From positions 69,725 to 113,662 of the forward strand of contig NZ_KE386823.1 in the NCBI RefSeq assembly GCF_000428945.1: a stretch of DNA of 43,938 nt, written 5' to 3'. A program made the translations under genes and the position numbers. The stretch comes from Hamadaea tsunoensis DSM 44101 (lineage in GTDB: Bacteria > Actinomycetota > Actinomycetes > Mycobacteriales > Micromonosporaceae). The notes below the pieces were generated by a model that was given only the letters and a program-made list of their open reading frames with translations, made no database searches and was not told where the DNA came from. This document shows, piece after piece, positions 1-7,742 of this stretch (the first letter of the stretch is position 1; the number at the start of each line of letters is the position of its first letter).

Positions 1-1130
1 AGTGCCACACGCTGGTTGGTCACGCCCGCGAAACTCGCCACCGCGTTCTGCCCCGCGACCGTCGTCGTCATCGTCAGCGACGTGCCGGGGACGAGCGTGG
101 AGGTCGCGTCCGCGGGCACGTCGGTCATCTGCACCGTCAGCGCGCCGACCTGGCTCGTCTGCGGGTCGAGGAGCACCGTGTAGGTGCCGTCGGCCGGCAG
201 CACCTTCGTGTCGATCCAGCACGACGTACCGCAGGCGGTGCTCGACACCAGAGCCGTGCCGTCCGGCTTCTTCACCGTGATGTACGCGTACGACGACGAG
301 CCGAACGTGCCGGCCGAGAACTGGAAGGCGCGCCGCTGGCCGGTCGTGCCGGTGAAGGTCGCCGTCGCGTTCTGCCCGGGCACGGTGGTGGCGAGGGTCA
401 GCGGCGTACCGGCGGCGAGCGGCGCGGCCGGATCCGCCGGCAGGTCGTAGACGGTCACGGCGACCTGCCCGACCGCCGTCCCCTGCGGATCGACGAGGAT
501 CTGGTACGTCCCGTCGAGCGGCATCACGTAGGGCTCCAGGAACAGCCCGGCGGTGGCGAACCCGGTCGGCGCGATCGCGGCGACCCCGTCGGGCCGGTAG
601 AGGGCCACCCGCGCGTTGCTCGTCGACGAGCCGAAGGTGCTGGTGGCGAGCTTGACGCTGATCCGGTGGCCGGCGGCGCCGGGCACGGTCAGCAGCGAGA
701 TCCGGCCCGAGGTGCCGACCACCGCGGTCGCGGCCGTGCCGAAGACGGCCCGCTGATAGGTCTCCACGTCGGCCGGCGTGAAGCCGGTCGGCGGGATGTA
801 CACATCGGACGCCGAGGTCGCCGAGCCAGCCGGGCTCTGCACCGTCACCGGCCCGGAGGTCACGCCGGCCGGCACGGTCGCGGTCAGCGCAGTGGCCGTC
901 GCCGAGGTCACCGTCAGCGCGGTTCCGTTGAGCCGCACCACGTTCTCGCTCGCGGTCGCCGAGAACCCGTGCCCGGTGACGGAGATCGTCCCGGTCGCCG
1001 CGGTCACCGGCGGCACCACCGCGTCGATCCCCACCGGATCATCGGCCGCGGCCGGCGCGGTCACCAGCAGGCCGGCGACCAGGGCTCCCGCGGCCGAAGC
1101 GGAAAGCACACGCATCCACGTACGCGTCAT
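1..1130 (-). CDS. Secreted IPT/TIG-domain repeat protein, C-terminus beyond window
   Basis: Open reading frame running off the left edge, so the C-terminus is missing. It starts with MTRTWMRV, followed by an Ala/Gly/Leu-rich signal peptide ending near the AAADD sequence at about residue 30. Residues about 35-115 (PPVTAATGTISVTGHGFSA, then VRLNG, then a TVPAGVTSGPVTVQSPAG segment) look like an IPT/TIG immunoglobulin-like fold. After that come at least two roughly 130-residue beta-rich repeats, each ending in DGTYxxLxDPQxxxVG followed by DVPAD or DLPAD. These resemble the pre-peptidase C-terminal-like modules found in large secreted actinobacterial proteins. A GGGGGAGG ribosome site precedes the ATG at the normal distance. 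It is probably an extracellular or wall-associated protein; no catalytic motif is visible in the part present. Confidence 0.75.
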   Translation of the reverse strand, partial: MTRTWMRVLSASAAGALVAGLLVTAPAAADDPVGIDAVVPPVTAATGTISVTGHGFSATASENVVRLNGTALTVTSATATALTATVPAGVTSGPVTVQSPAGSATSASDVYIPPTGFTPADVETYQRAVFGTAATAVVGTSGRISLLTVPGAAGHRISVKLATSTFGSSTSNARVALYRPDGVAAIAPTGFATAGLFLEPYVMPLDGTYQILVDPQGTAVGQVAVTVYDLPADPAAPLAAGTPLTLATTVPGQNATATFTGTTGQRRAFQFSAGTFGSSSYAYITVKKPDGTALVSSTACGTSCWIDTKVLPADGTYTVLLDPQTSQVGALTVQMTDVPADATSTLVPGTSLTMTTTVAGQNAVASFAGVTNQRVA

Positions 1131-1221
1131 CGCGCATCCTCCCCCGTGAGAATTGAGGAAGAATGTATCGGGGCACTCCGATATAGGCAATGGTCGACTT
1201 GTCTGCCCGCAGGCCAACCCC

Positions 1222-1293
1222 GGCGATCTTGCGCGAACGTCCCGAATTCCGCGACATTTGCGAGAAACGCCCGGACATTCGCGCAAGATCGCC
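1222..1293. repeat. Class A palindrome, copy 1
   Basis: Arms of 21 nt: GGCGATCTTGCGCGAACGTC at 1222 and its complement ending at 1293, with one G/T-type mismatch. The loop is about 30 nt. The same arm sequence occurs at 12051-12120 and 15625-15704. Here it lies between divergent genes, so it is not simply a terminator. Confidence 0.8.
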
Positions 1294-1418
1294 GAAAAGC
1301 GGGGTAGAGATCCCCGAAACCGGGCGGATCGCACGACCCGGACCGTCGGTGCATGACCGGTAGGTGTGGATCATCCATGACCGCATGGGGGACGGCGGGA
1401 AACGAGGCCCGGCGCTAC

Positions 1419-1431
1419 GGTGTCTGACACC
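1419..1431. promoter_or_regulatory. Perfect 13-bp palindrome upstream of lipoprotein gene
   Basis: GGTGTC-T-GACACC sits about 40 bp before the GTG start of the hydrolase gene. It is a plausible repressor operator. No regulator is encoded next to it, so this rests on symmetry and position only. Confidence 0.35.
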
Positions 1432-1469
1432 CCAGGTGATCCCCGGCACCTGTACTGGAGGAATTTCTC

Positions 1470-2282
1470 GTGTCACCCCACCGTGCACTATTGGTCGCCG
1501 TGGCGCTGACCGGCGTGCTCACCGCCGTGTCCGCGTCCGGCTGCGCTTCGGTAGATCAGGCGGCGAACGTGTCCGCCACCGCCAGCCCGGAGCCGTCCCC
1601 GCTGCAGGCCGGCGACGCCTGCCCGGACGACGCCGCGGCCGGCAAACAGGTCCACTTCGAGGGCAAGATGGGCGACGACCTGCGCGGCGTCGAACTCGGC
1701 TCCGGCGAGGTGGGCATCGTCCTGGCCCACGAGGACGACGGCAGCGTCTGCGAATGGCTGCCGTTCGGCAAGGAACTGGCGGACAAGGGCTACCGCGTAC
1801 TGACCTTCGACTTCGTGGGCAACTCCAACGGCGTCTCGCGCGGACCGGACACCAACCAGGTCAACCAGGTGGTGGCCGCGGCCGCGTTCCTGCGCCAGGA
1901 GGGAGCGACCTCGATCGTCCTGCTCGGGGCCTCGATGGGCGCCACCGCCGTGCTCGACTCCACGCTGAGCATGGCCCCGGCACCGACCGCGATCGTGGCG
2001 CTCTCCCCGCCCGCCCGGTTCGACGGGCTCGACGCCATCGACGGCGCGCGGTCGATCCGCGTACCGCTGCTGGTGGTCGTGGCCGAGCGGGATCAGATCC
2101 GCTTCCCGGACATCCCGGACACCGCCCAGGCGGTCTACAACGCCGCGCCGACGCGGAACAAGAAGCTCATCGTCGTCGACGGCCTCGAACACGGGCACAA
2201 CCTCGTGACCAAGGGCTTCGGCCCGGAGGCGACCCGCCAGCAGGTGTTCTCCTGGCTGTCGACGAACGCGCACGCCCGCTGA
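1470..2282 (+). CDS. Alpha/beta-hydrolase lipoprotein
   Basis: 270-residue protein exported as a lipoprotein: hydrophobic N-terminus followed by the lipobox SASGC (Cys25). The alpha/beta-hydrolase core carries the nucleophile elbow GASMGA (Ser155), the acid Asp208 in VVAERDQ and a His in LEHGHN (His241 or His243), so a complete Ser-Asp-His triad is likely. The substrate is unknown; it is probably a dienelactone-hydrolase-like esterase on the outer face of the membrane. The GTG start at 1470 is chosen because GGAGG lies 8 nt upstream and the signal peptide begins there. Confidence 0.85.
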   Translation: MSPHRALLVAVALTGVLTAVSASGCASVDQAANVSATASPEPSPLQAGDACPDDAAAGKQVHFEGKMGDDLRGVELGSGEVGIVLAHEDDGSVCEWLPFGKELADKGYRVLTFDFVGNSNGVSRGPDTNQVNQVVAAAAFLRQEGATSIVLLGASMGATAVLDSTLSMAPAPTAIVALSPPARFDGLDAIDGARSIRVPLLVVVAERDQIRFPDIPDTAQAVYNAAPTRNKKLIVVDGLEHGHNLVTKGFGPEATRQQVFSWLSTNAHAR

Positions 2283-2347
2283 CCCGCCGAACTTCCCGAG
2301 GATCCGTACTCCCTGAAGAACCGCCGTACTCCCTTAAGATCAACGGC

Positions 2348-3220
2348 ATGACGACGCTTGGTGCCGTGTTCGTGCCCGGCTTCCCGCCCGAGCGGCTGCG
2401 CCCGGTGGTCCAGGCCGCCGAGGAGGCCGGTCTGGAAGAGCTGTGGCTCTGGGAGGACTGCTTTCTGGAGAGCGGCATCGCGCCCGCGGCGGCGGCCCTG
2501 GCCTGGACGAGCAATCTGCGCGTCGGGGTCGGGCTGCTGCCGGTGCCGCTGCGCAACGTCGCCATCGCCGCGATGGAACTGTCCACTCTGGAGCGCATGT
2601 TCCCCGGCCGGCTCACCACGGCCGTCGGGCACGGCGTACAGGAATGGATGGGCCAGGTCGGCGCGCGCGTCGAGTCGCCGGTCACCCTGCTGCGCGAGTA
2701 CCTCGACGCGCTGCGCGCGCTGCTGCGCGGCGAGGAGGTCAGCCGCGAGGGCCGCTACGTCACGCTCGACAAGGTCAAGCTCGACTGGCCGCCGGCGAGC
2801 GCGCCGCCGATCCTCGCGGGCGCCGTGGGCCCCCGCTCCATGCGCCTGGTGGGCGAGGCCGCCGACGGCGTCGTCCTGACCGCGGGCACCTCCCCCGAGG
2901 GAGTACGCGCAGCCCTGCGCACGGTCGCCGAGGGCCGCTCGGGCGCCGGGCGGGCCGCCGGCGGGCCGGTCGTGGTCTACCTGCACTGCGCGATCGGTGC
3001 GAACGTGCCCGAGCGGCTGGAGGCCGAACGCGTGCGTTGGGGCTACGACACCATGGACGGGCTGGCCGTCACCGGCACGGCCGAGCAGATCGCCGCCGGG
3101 ATCGCGCAGTGGGCGGAGGCCGGCGCGGACGCGGTCATCCTGCAGCCGACCCCCGACGACCCGGACCTCGAGGGCTTCGTACGCTTCATCGCCCAGGAGG
3201 TCCGGCCGCTCGTGCCGTAA
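2348..3220 (+). CDS. LLM-class flavin/F420-dependent oxidoreductase
   Basis: 290 residues of the luciferase-like monooxygenase (TIM barrel) family. Typical segments are AEEAGLEELWLWEDCF, TSNLRVGVGLLPVPLRN, FPGRLTTAVGHGVQEWMGQVG and PPILAGAVGPRSMRLVGEAADGVVL. In actinobacteria such proteins usually use coenzyme F420 or FMN; the substrate cannot be told. ATG 2348 is preceded by TTAAGAT only 8 nt away, a good -10 box, which suggests a leaderless transcript. The reading frame stays open upstream into the previous gene, but that part looks non-coding. The gene ends 27 bp from the convergent peroxidase gene. Confidence 0.85.
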   Translation: MTTLGAVFVPGFPPERLRPVVQAAEEAGLEELWLWEDCFLESGIAPAAAALAWTSNLRVGVGLLPVPLRNVAIAAMELSTLERMFPGRLTTAVGHGVQEWMGQVGARVESPVTLLREYLDALRALLRGEEVSREGRYVTLDKVKLDWPPASAPPILAGAVGPRSMRLVGEAADGVVLTAGTSPEGVRAALRTVAEGRSGAGRAAGGPVVVYLHCAIGANVPERLEAERVRWGYDTMDGLAVTGTAEQIAAGIAQWAEAGADAVILQPTPDDPDLEGFVRFIAQEVRPLVP

Positions 3221-3247
3221 CTTTCCCGCCGCTCGGGACTTCCTGCG

Positions 3248-3733
3248 TTACGGCAGGGCGCTCTCCACCGCGGCGATCAGTTCGGGCGCCTCGGGAGTCA
3301 CCCCGGGCCGCAGCCGGGCGGCGACCCGTCCGTCCGGCGCGACCACGAACTTCTCGAAGTTCCACTGGATGTCACCGGCTTCGCCCTCGGCGTCCGGCGT
3401 CGCGGTCAGGATCTCGTAGAGCGGGTGCCGGTCCGCTCCGTTCACCTCGACCTTCTCCAGGATCGGGAAGGTCACACCGTAGTTGACCTGGCAGAACTCC
3501 TCGATCTCGGTGGCCGTGCCGGGCTCCTGGGCGCCGAACTGGTTGCACGGCACGCCCAGCACCACCAGCCCCCGGTCCGCGTACGCCTCCGACAGTTTCT
3601 GCAGCCCGGCGTACTGGGGAGTGAGCCCGCAGCGCGAGGCCACGTTGACGATCAGCAAGGCCTTGCCCTGGTACTGGGCCAGGTCGGCCGGGGCGCCCTG
3701 CAGCGTGCTGATCTGCACATCGTGAACGGTCAT
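3248..3733 (-). CDS. Glutathione peroxidase family thiol peroxidase
   Basis: 161-residue GPx-like protein. The catalytic tetrad is visible: Cys35 in VASRCGLTPQ (Cys in place of selenocysteine), Gln65 in CNQFGAQEPG, and Trp124 and Asn125 in WNFEKF. Cys81 in FCQVNYGVTFP lies where the resolving cysteine of BtuE-like enzymes is found. In an actinomycete lacking glutathione it probably reduces hydroperoxides with thioredoxin or mycoredoxin. Divergent from the MFS gene across a palindromic intergenic region. Confidence 0.92.
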   Translation of the reverse strand: MTVHDVQISTLQGAPADLAQYQGKALLIVNVASRCGLTPQYAGLQKLSEAYADRGLVVLGVPCNQFGAQEPGTATEIEEFCQVNYGVTFPILEKVEVNGADRHPLYEILTATPDAEGEAGDIQWNFEKFVVAPDGRVAARLRPGVTPEAPELIAAVESALP

Positions 3734-3770
3734 GCGGTAGAAACTACCCCTTCGGCCCAGGCTCCTTACT

Positions 3771-3786
3771 GGGAAAGGGCTTTCCC
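3771..3786. promoter_or_regulatory. Palindrome between gpx and MFS genes
   Basis: GGGAAAG-GG-CTTTCCC lies in the 84-bp space between two divergent starts, so one regulator could control both. The regulator is not identified. Confidence 0.35.
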
Positions 3787-3817
3787 GGCCGGCCGGTTCG
3801 GTGCCAAGCTTCGGGAC

Positions 3818-5065
3818 GTGAGGTTCAGCACCACGTTCCGCCCTTCGCCCCTCCGGTCGGAGACCAACCGATCGGCGACGTTCCGATCGACGGCGGCCCT
3901 GATCATCCTGTCCGCCGCCACCTTCACCTACGTCACCACCGAGGTCATGCCGATCGGCGTACTGACCCTGATCGCCAAGGATCTCCACCGCAGCGAGAGC
4001 GACATCGGCTTCGTCGTCACCGCGTACGCGGCCGTCGTCCTCGTCGCCTCGCTGCCGCTGACCAAGCTGACGGCGCGCGTACCGCGGCGGGTGGTGCTGA
4101 CCTCGACCCTCGGCGTCTTCGCGGTGGCCACCCTCGCGGCGGCCCTGGCCCCGACCTACGACCTGCTGCTCGCGGCCCGGCTGCTCACCGCGCTGACGCA
4201 GGGGCTGTTCTGGGCGGTCGTCGGCCCGGCCGCCGCCGGACTCTTCGCACCCGAGCTGAGCGGCCGCACGGTGGCCCGCCTCGCCCTCGGCACGTCCCTC
4301 GCCCCCGTCCTCGGCATCCCTTTCGGCACCTGGCTCGGCCAGCTCGCCGGCTGGCGCGTCCCGTTCCTCGTCATGGCCGTGGTGAACGGCCTGACCTGCG
4401 TACTGGTCACGGTCCTGGTTCCCCGTACGCCCCGCGAGACCGGCGACGACGCCCGCGGCACGGCACCGGACCGGCGGCTGTTCGTGCTGCTGCTGATCGG
4501 CGTACTGCTGGTGGTGACCGGCTTCCAGACGGTCTGGACCTACGTCACGCCCTACCTGCTCGACGTCAGCGGCTTCGCCGACGGCTCCCTGGCCACCCTC
4601 CTGCTGGTCGGCGGCGTCTGCGGGGTCGTCGGCACCTCCATCGCCGGCCGGTACTCCGACCGCCACCCCTGGCCCTCCCTGATCATCCCGATGGGCCTGG
4701 TCGCGGTCGCGCTCACCATCCTGTTCGCCTTCGGCCAGGTGGAGGCCGCGGCCGTCGGCGCCCTCGCCCTCAACGGCTTCGGCTTCAGCGGATTCGCCGC
4801 CTCCCTGCAGGGCACGATCCTGCGCATCGCCCCGATGACCGTCGACATGGGAATGGCGGCCGTCGGCTCCATCTTCAACGCCGGCATCGCGGGCGGGGCG
4901 TACCTCGGCGGCCTCCTCCTCGACGGGCCCGGCGTCCGCAGCGTCGCCTTCGCAGGCGCGGTCCTCTGCGCCCTCAGCTTCGCCGTCCTGGCCATCGGCA
5001 CCCGCACGACCCGGACGGCCGCACAGCCGTCCGCCCCGAAATCCGAAGAGATCGTCGCCGCCTGA
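3818..5065 (+). CDS. MFS efflux permease, AraJ-like drug:H+ antiporter family
   Basis: 415 residues with about 12 predicted membrane helices, starting after a 30-residue basic N-terminus. The order of helices and the loops LTKLTARVPRRVV (between TM2 and TM3) and GRYSDRHPW (mid protein), and the EVMPIGVL sequence in TM1, match the DHA1/AraJ-type exporters. Likely exports a small molecule by proton antiport; the substrate is unknown. GTG 3818 is chosen because the reading frame extends far upstream into the opposite-strand gpx gene without family similarity. Confidence 0.88.
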   Translation: MRFSTTFRPSPLRSETNRSATFRSTAALIILSAATFTYVTTEVMPIGVLTLIAKDLHRSESDIGFVVTAYAAVVLVASLPLTKLTARVPRRVVLTSTLGVFAVATLAAALAPTYDLLLAARLLTALTQGLFWAVVGPAAAGLFAPELSGRTVARLALGTSLAPVLGIPFGTWLGQLAGWRVPFLVMAVVNGLTCVLVTVLVPRTPRETGDDARGTAPDRRLFVLLLIGVLLVVTGFQTVWTYVTPYLLDVSGFADGSLATLLLVGGVCGVVGTSIAGRYSDRHPWPSLIIPMGLVAVALTILFAFGQVEAAAVGALALNGFGFSGFAASLQGTILRIAPMTVDMGMAAVGSIFNAGIAGGAYLGGLLLDGPGVRSVAFAGAVLCALSFAVLAIGTRTTRTAAQPSAPKSEEIVAA

Positions 5066-5218
5066 CCAACATCAGACCACCGTCCATCAGACCGCCATCG
5101 CCCCCGATATCGGACACTCGCGACAAAGTTCGAACCAGCCGAGGCGAACCGGCGCGCTTGATCCCAGAGCACTCGACGATCTTGCAATACCCGGCATCTT
5201 GCATTCGCAGACCAGCCT

Positions 5219-5325
5219 TGATCATGTCGCGCGGATATGTCGAGATCCGGCCGCCGCAACATATACGCGCGACATGATCAGCGCCCGGCGATCAACTTCG
5301 ACATATACGCGCGACACGATCAAGG
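5219..5325. repeat. D1 palindromes (TGATCATGTCGCGCG arms)
   Basis: Arms TGATCATGTCGCGCGGATAT... at 5219-5240 and the complement at 5259-5280 differ at one position of 22. A third half-copy (ACATATACGCGCGACACGAT) lies at 5301-5320. A related block is at 19279-19385. Confidence 0.75.
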
Positions 5326-5336
5326 CGGGTTTCCGC

Positions 5337-5586
5337 ATATCGGACAGTCGCGACAAAGTCCGGGCTGATCTCGACGGCGACGGGCGCCGGCTACCGAAGT
5401 ACACCCGACACCATGATCATGTAACGCCATTCCGGCAGCGGCGTGGACCTAGCCTTGATCATGTAACGCCATATCGGCGGGAGAGCGCTTCCTTGCCGAA
5501 ACAGCGCTACATGATCAAGGAGCTCGCAGCGATCATGCCGGATACGAGGGCATACTCACCCCGATTTTGTCCCGACTGTCCGATAT
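5337..5586. mobile_element. MITE-like element, copy 1: D2 hairpins between inverted B repeats
   Basis: Begins with B in forward orientation and ends with B in reverse orientation, so the 22-bp motif acts as terminal inverted repeats of a 250-bp element. Inside is the palindrome CCTTGATCATGTAACGCC ... GCGCTACATGATCAAGG at about 5455-5518. A second element with the same order and sequence is at 18783-19024. No transposase is encoded, so if mobile it is non-autonomous. No clear target-site duplication was seen. Confidence 0.55.
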
Positions 5587-5601
5587 GGACGTCAATGTGA
5601 G

Positions 5602-5753
5602 GGGTGAAACGGTGACCGGCGACGGCGACGGATGCCTCGCCCCACTCAGGTGGCAGTGGAGGCCCCCCGGGCCGGAACGGTCTCCCGCGCGAGGAGCGGA
5701 GGTGAGATCGACGAACCCGGGAAATAAAGATCTTGAAGAATTTGATCTTGATC
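5602..5753 (+). repeat. Module C, copy 1
   Basis: About 140-bp module shared with 16238-16376 (same strand) and 18483-18620 (opposite strand). It runs from GGGTGAAAC to a TTTGATCTTG end. It contains three potential hairpins: CCACT/AGTGG, GGCCC-CCC-GGGCC and CTCC-CGCGCGA-GGAG. In the other two copies the second hairpin reads GGCGC-CCC-GCGCC, a pair-preserving change. Confidence 0.8.
5632..5727 (+). CDS. Conserved 31-codon ORF inside module C, copy 1
   Basis: Starts MPRP and then reads PTQVAVEAPRAGTVSRARSG followed by GEIDEPGK and TAA. The same frame, start and stop position occur in all three full copies of module C. Changes from copy 2 are Arg2 to Pro, Thr31 to Lys, two silent changes and a different stop codon. 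Whether it is translated is unknown; there is only a weak purine-rich site (GGCGACGG) before the ATG. The alternative is a structured element whose hairpins force the sequence. No recognised domain. Confidence 0.3.
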   Translation: MPRPTQVAVEAPRAGTVSRARSGGEIDEPGK

Positions 5754-5756
5754 CCC

Positions 5757-6746
5757 CTACAGCCAGCCTTTGCGTTTGAAGGTGACGTAGAGCAGCGCGG
5801 ACAGCGCCAGCGTGACCGCCGTCGACGTCCAGAAGCCGATGTGCTGGCCGAAGCCGGGGTACGGCACGTTCTGGCCGTAGAAGCCGGTGACCGCCGTCGG
5901 GACCGCGATGATCGCCGCCCAGCTCGTCACCTGCTTCATGATCACGTTGAGGCGGTTGGAGCGGGCGTTGAGGTGGGTCTCGAAGACCGTCGTCACCATT
6001 TCGCGGAGGGAGTCGAGCCACTCGGTGACGCGCAGCGTGTGGTCGTAGACGTCCTGGAAGTACGGCTGCAGCTCGGGGTTGATCGAGGCGAGGTCCCGGC
6101 GCTGGAGGGCCAGGACGGCCTCGCGCATGGGTAGGGCGACCCGGCGCATGCGGACGAGGGATTTGCGCAGCTCGAACGTACGCTTCTGCATCTCCTTGTC
6201 GGCCGGGCGGTCCTCGAAGAGCATCTCCTCCAGGTGTTCGAGCTCGTCGTCGAGCAACTCGGCGACGCTGAGCTGGGTGTCGACCACGTAGTCGAGCAGG
6301 CCGTGGACGAGGTAGCCGACGCCGTACCGGCTGAGTTCGGGCTCGGCGTCCCAGCGGCGTACGACCTCGTCCATGTCGAAGATGTCGTCGTCGTCGCCGT
6401 GTGCGTCGGTACGCACGGTGACGAGGGCGTTGGGCACGATGAACGCGGAGACCTCGGCGAGCCGCATCCGCCCCGTACGCGAGTCCAGCGCCGTCGAGTA
6501 CGCCGACAGGAACAGGTGGGAGGCGTACCGGTCGAGTTTGGGACGCTCGTGCACCTGCAGCGCGTCCTCGACGGCCAGCTTGTGGATGCCGAGTTCCTCG
6601 CTGATGGCGTTCACGTCGTCGGTGTGCGAGGCGAGCATGTCCAGCCAGACGAGGCAGCCCGGCTGCTGGAGATGGTCGGAGATCTCGGCGACCGGGAAGT
6701 TCTCCTTCACCAGTTCGCCGTCCTTGTACAGGCGCGTACGCCCCAT
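5757..6746 (-). CDS. corA: CorA-family divalent cation transporter
   Basis: 329-residue membrane protein of the CorA/MIT family, which takes up Mg2+ (or exports Zn2+ in the ZntB branch) as a pentamer. A long cytoplasmic alpha/beta and helical domain (1-270) is followed by two C-terminal membrane helices and a basic tail (FKRKGWL). The signature loop is YGQNVPYPG with Gln at the position of the usual Met of GMN (residues 291-293), so selectivity may differ from classical Mg2+ channels. It follows rnhA by 6 bp and is probably co-transcribed with it. Confidence 0.88.
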   Translation of the reverse strand: MGRTRLYKDGELVKENFPVAEISDHLQQPGCLVWLDMLASHTDDVNAISEELGIHKLAVEDALQVHERPKLDRYASHLFLSAYSTALDSRTGRMRLAEVSAFIVPNALVTVRTDAHGDDDDIFDMDEVVRRWDAEPELSRYGVGYLVHGLLDYVVDTQLSVAELLDDELEHLEEMLFEDRPADKEMQKRTFELRKSLVRMRRVALPMREAVLALQRRDLASINPELQPYFQDVYDHTLRVTEWLDSLREMVTTVFETHLNARSNRLNVIMKQVTSWAAIIAVPTAVTGFYGQNVPYPGFGQHIGFWTSTAVTLALSALLYVTFKRKGWL

Positions 6747-6752
6747 GGTCTC

Positions 6753-7208
6753 CTACCTTCCGGCCGCGCGGGCCTCCGTCATGCCCCGGTTGGCGAGGGC
6801 GTCGGCCAGTTCATTACCCGGATCGCCGGCGTGACCCTTCACCCAGATCCACTCGATCTCGTGCTCGGCGGCGGCGGTGTCGAGGCGGCGCCACAGGTCG
6901 TCGTTCTTGACCGGCTTCTTGTCGGCCGTACGCCAGCCATTGCGCTTCCAGCCCGCAAGCCACGAGGTGATGCCGTTGCGCACGTACGAGCTGTCCGTGT
7001 GCAGGCGGACGGAAACGTTGCGGGACAGGGATTCCAGCGCCTGGATGGCGGCCATCAGCTCCATCCGGTTGTTGGTCGTGAGCCCGCCGTCGCCGCCCCA
7101 GATCTCCTTGACGTGGTCGCCCCAGCGCAGCACCGCGCCCCAGCCGCCGGGGCCGGGGTTGCCGCTGCACGCGCCGTCCGTGTAGATCTCCACGACCTGC
7201 TCTGTCAT
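6753..7208 (-). CDS. rnhA: Ribonuclease HI
   Basis: 151-residue RNase H that cleaves the RNA of RNA-DNA hybrids. The active-site residues are all visible: Asp11 in [16 protein letters not shown], Glu50 in NNRMELMA, Asp72 in HTDSSYV, His126 in [10 protein letters not shown] and Asp136 in ADALA. The length is normal for bacterial RNase HI, with the basic handle region [15 protein letters not shown] present. First gene of a probable rnhA-corA unit; the start is divergent from the SRPBCC operon. Confidence 0.96.
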   Translation of the reverse strand: MTEQVVEIYTDGACSGNPGPGGWGAVLRWGDHVKEIWGGDGGLTTNNRMELMAAIQALESLSRNVSVRLHTDSSYVRNGITSWLAGWKRNGWRTADKKPVKNDDLWRRLDTAAAEHEIEWIWVKGHAGDPGNELADALANRGMTEARAAGR

Positions 7209-7247
7209 GCCCGCGAACCTACCGGATACGCCCGGGTGGCCGGCACC

Positions 7248-7279
7248 TTGACACGGCAGATACTAAGCGCGCATACTAT
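7248..7279 (+). promoter_or_regulatory. Promoter and possible MarR operator of the SRPBCC-EVE-marR operon
   Basis: TTGACA (7248-7253), an 18-nt spacer and CATACT (7272-7277) lie just before ATG 7284, so the transcript would be nearly leaderless. The -10 is embedded in an imperfect 20-bp palindrome, ATACTAAGCGCGCATACTAT (7260-7279). The MarR protein encoded as third gene of the operon is the natural candidate to bind it. Confidence 0.55.
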
Positions 7280-7283
7280 TTTC

Positions 7284-7742
7284 ATGACACGGACGCATGC
7301 CAAGACACAGACGATCGCCACTGCGCAGATCAGCAGCGACCTTCCGGCCGAGGCCTTCTTCGAGCGCTGGGCCGACATGGCCACCTGGCAGGAGTGGAAC
7401 ACCGACACCGAGTGGGTCCGCCTCGACGGCCCGTTCCAGACCGGGGCCACCGGGGTCCTGAAGCCGAAGGGCGGCCCGAAGACGAAGTTCGTCGTCGCGG
7501 CCCTGGAGCCCGGCCGGGAGTTCACCGACGTCTCCCTGCTCGCCGGGGCGAAACTGACCTTCCGCCACCTCGTGGACCGGGCGGCCGACGGGCGTACCAC
7601 GGTGGCCGTCACGGTCTCCCTCGGCGGCCCCCTGGCCTTCTTCTGGAACACCGTGCTCGGCAAGGGCATCAAGAACGGCATCGCCGCCGACCTGACCCAC
7701 CTCGAAGCGGCGGCCCGCGCGAAGTTCCGGGCTGCGGCATGA
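7284..7742 (+). CDS. SRPBCC (START-like) family protein
   Basis: 152 residues with the helix-grip fold typical of polyketide cyclase/AHSA1-like proteins: ISSDLPAEAFFERWADMATWQEWNTDTEWVRL, then FQTGATGVLKPKGGPKTKF and a C-terminal long helix (GIAADLTHLEAAARAKF). Such proteins bind hydrophobic ligands in a deep cavity; no specific ligand can be named. First gene of an operon with an EVE-domain gene and a marR gene. Its TGA overlaps the next ATG (ATGA), implying translational coupling. Confidence 0.8.
   Translation: MTRTHAKTQTIATAQISSDLPAEAFFERWADMATWQEWNTDTEWVRLDGPFQTGATGVLKPKGGPKTKFVVAALEPGREFTDVSLLAGAKLTFRHLVDRAADGRTTVAVTVSLGGPLAFFWNTVLGKGIKNGIAADLTHLEAAARAKFRAAA

Larger units (their letters stand above)
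1131..1469. other. Intergenic region between divergent genes
   Basis: No gene seen. It holds a class A palindrome (1222-1293) and a short perfect palindrome (1419-1431) close to the downstream lipoprotein gene. Confidence 0.6.
5066..5756. repeat. Repeat island 1 (no ordinary gene)
   Basis: Gene-free stretch between the MFS gene and corA made of repeat modules. In order: module B forward 5107-5128 (with one change), palindromes D1 5219-5325, B forward 5337-5358, palindromes D2 5411-5520, B reverse 5565-5586, and module C forward 5602-5753, which ends within 5 bp of the corA stop codon. The longer open frames across it are by-products of the palindromes. The composition is AT-richer than the flanking genes. 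Confidence 0.8.

Noticed and set aside
1222-1293. Class A palindromes as ordinary transcription terminators
   Set aside because: One copy lies between divergent genes and another inside an island, and none is followed by a U-tract; only the copy at 12051 is in a terminator position.
1364-2347. N-terminal extension of the LLM oxidoreductase by more than 300 codons
   Set aside because: It overlaps the lipoprotein hydrolase gene in another frame and is Arg-rich as expected for an antiphase frame in GC-rich DNA; the family starts at MTTLGAVF.
3734-4666. Long N-terminal extension of the glutathione peroxidase
   Set aside because: It is antisense to the MFS gene; the GPx family start coincides with ATG 3733.
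5199-5600. Open frames across repeat island 1 that could be small proteins
   Set aside because: They are formed by palindromic repeats, have no family pattern or ribosome site, and the related islands do not keep the same frame. Only the 31-codon ORF of module C is kept in all copies.
5066-5756. CRISPR array
   Set aside because: The repeats are not regularly spaced, occur in both orientations, are separated by other repeats rather than unique spacers, and no cas gene is present.
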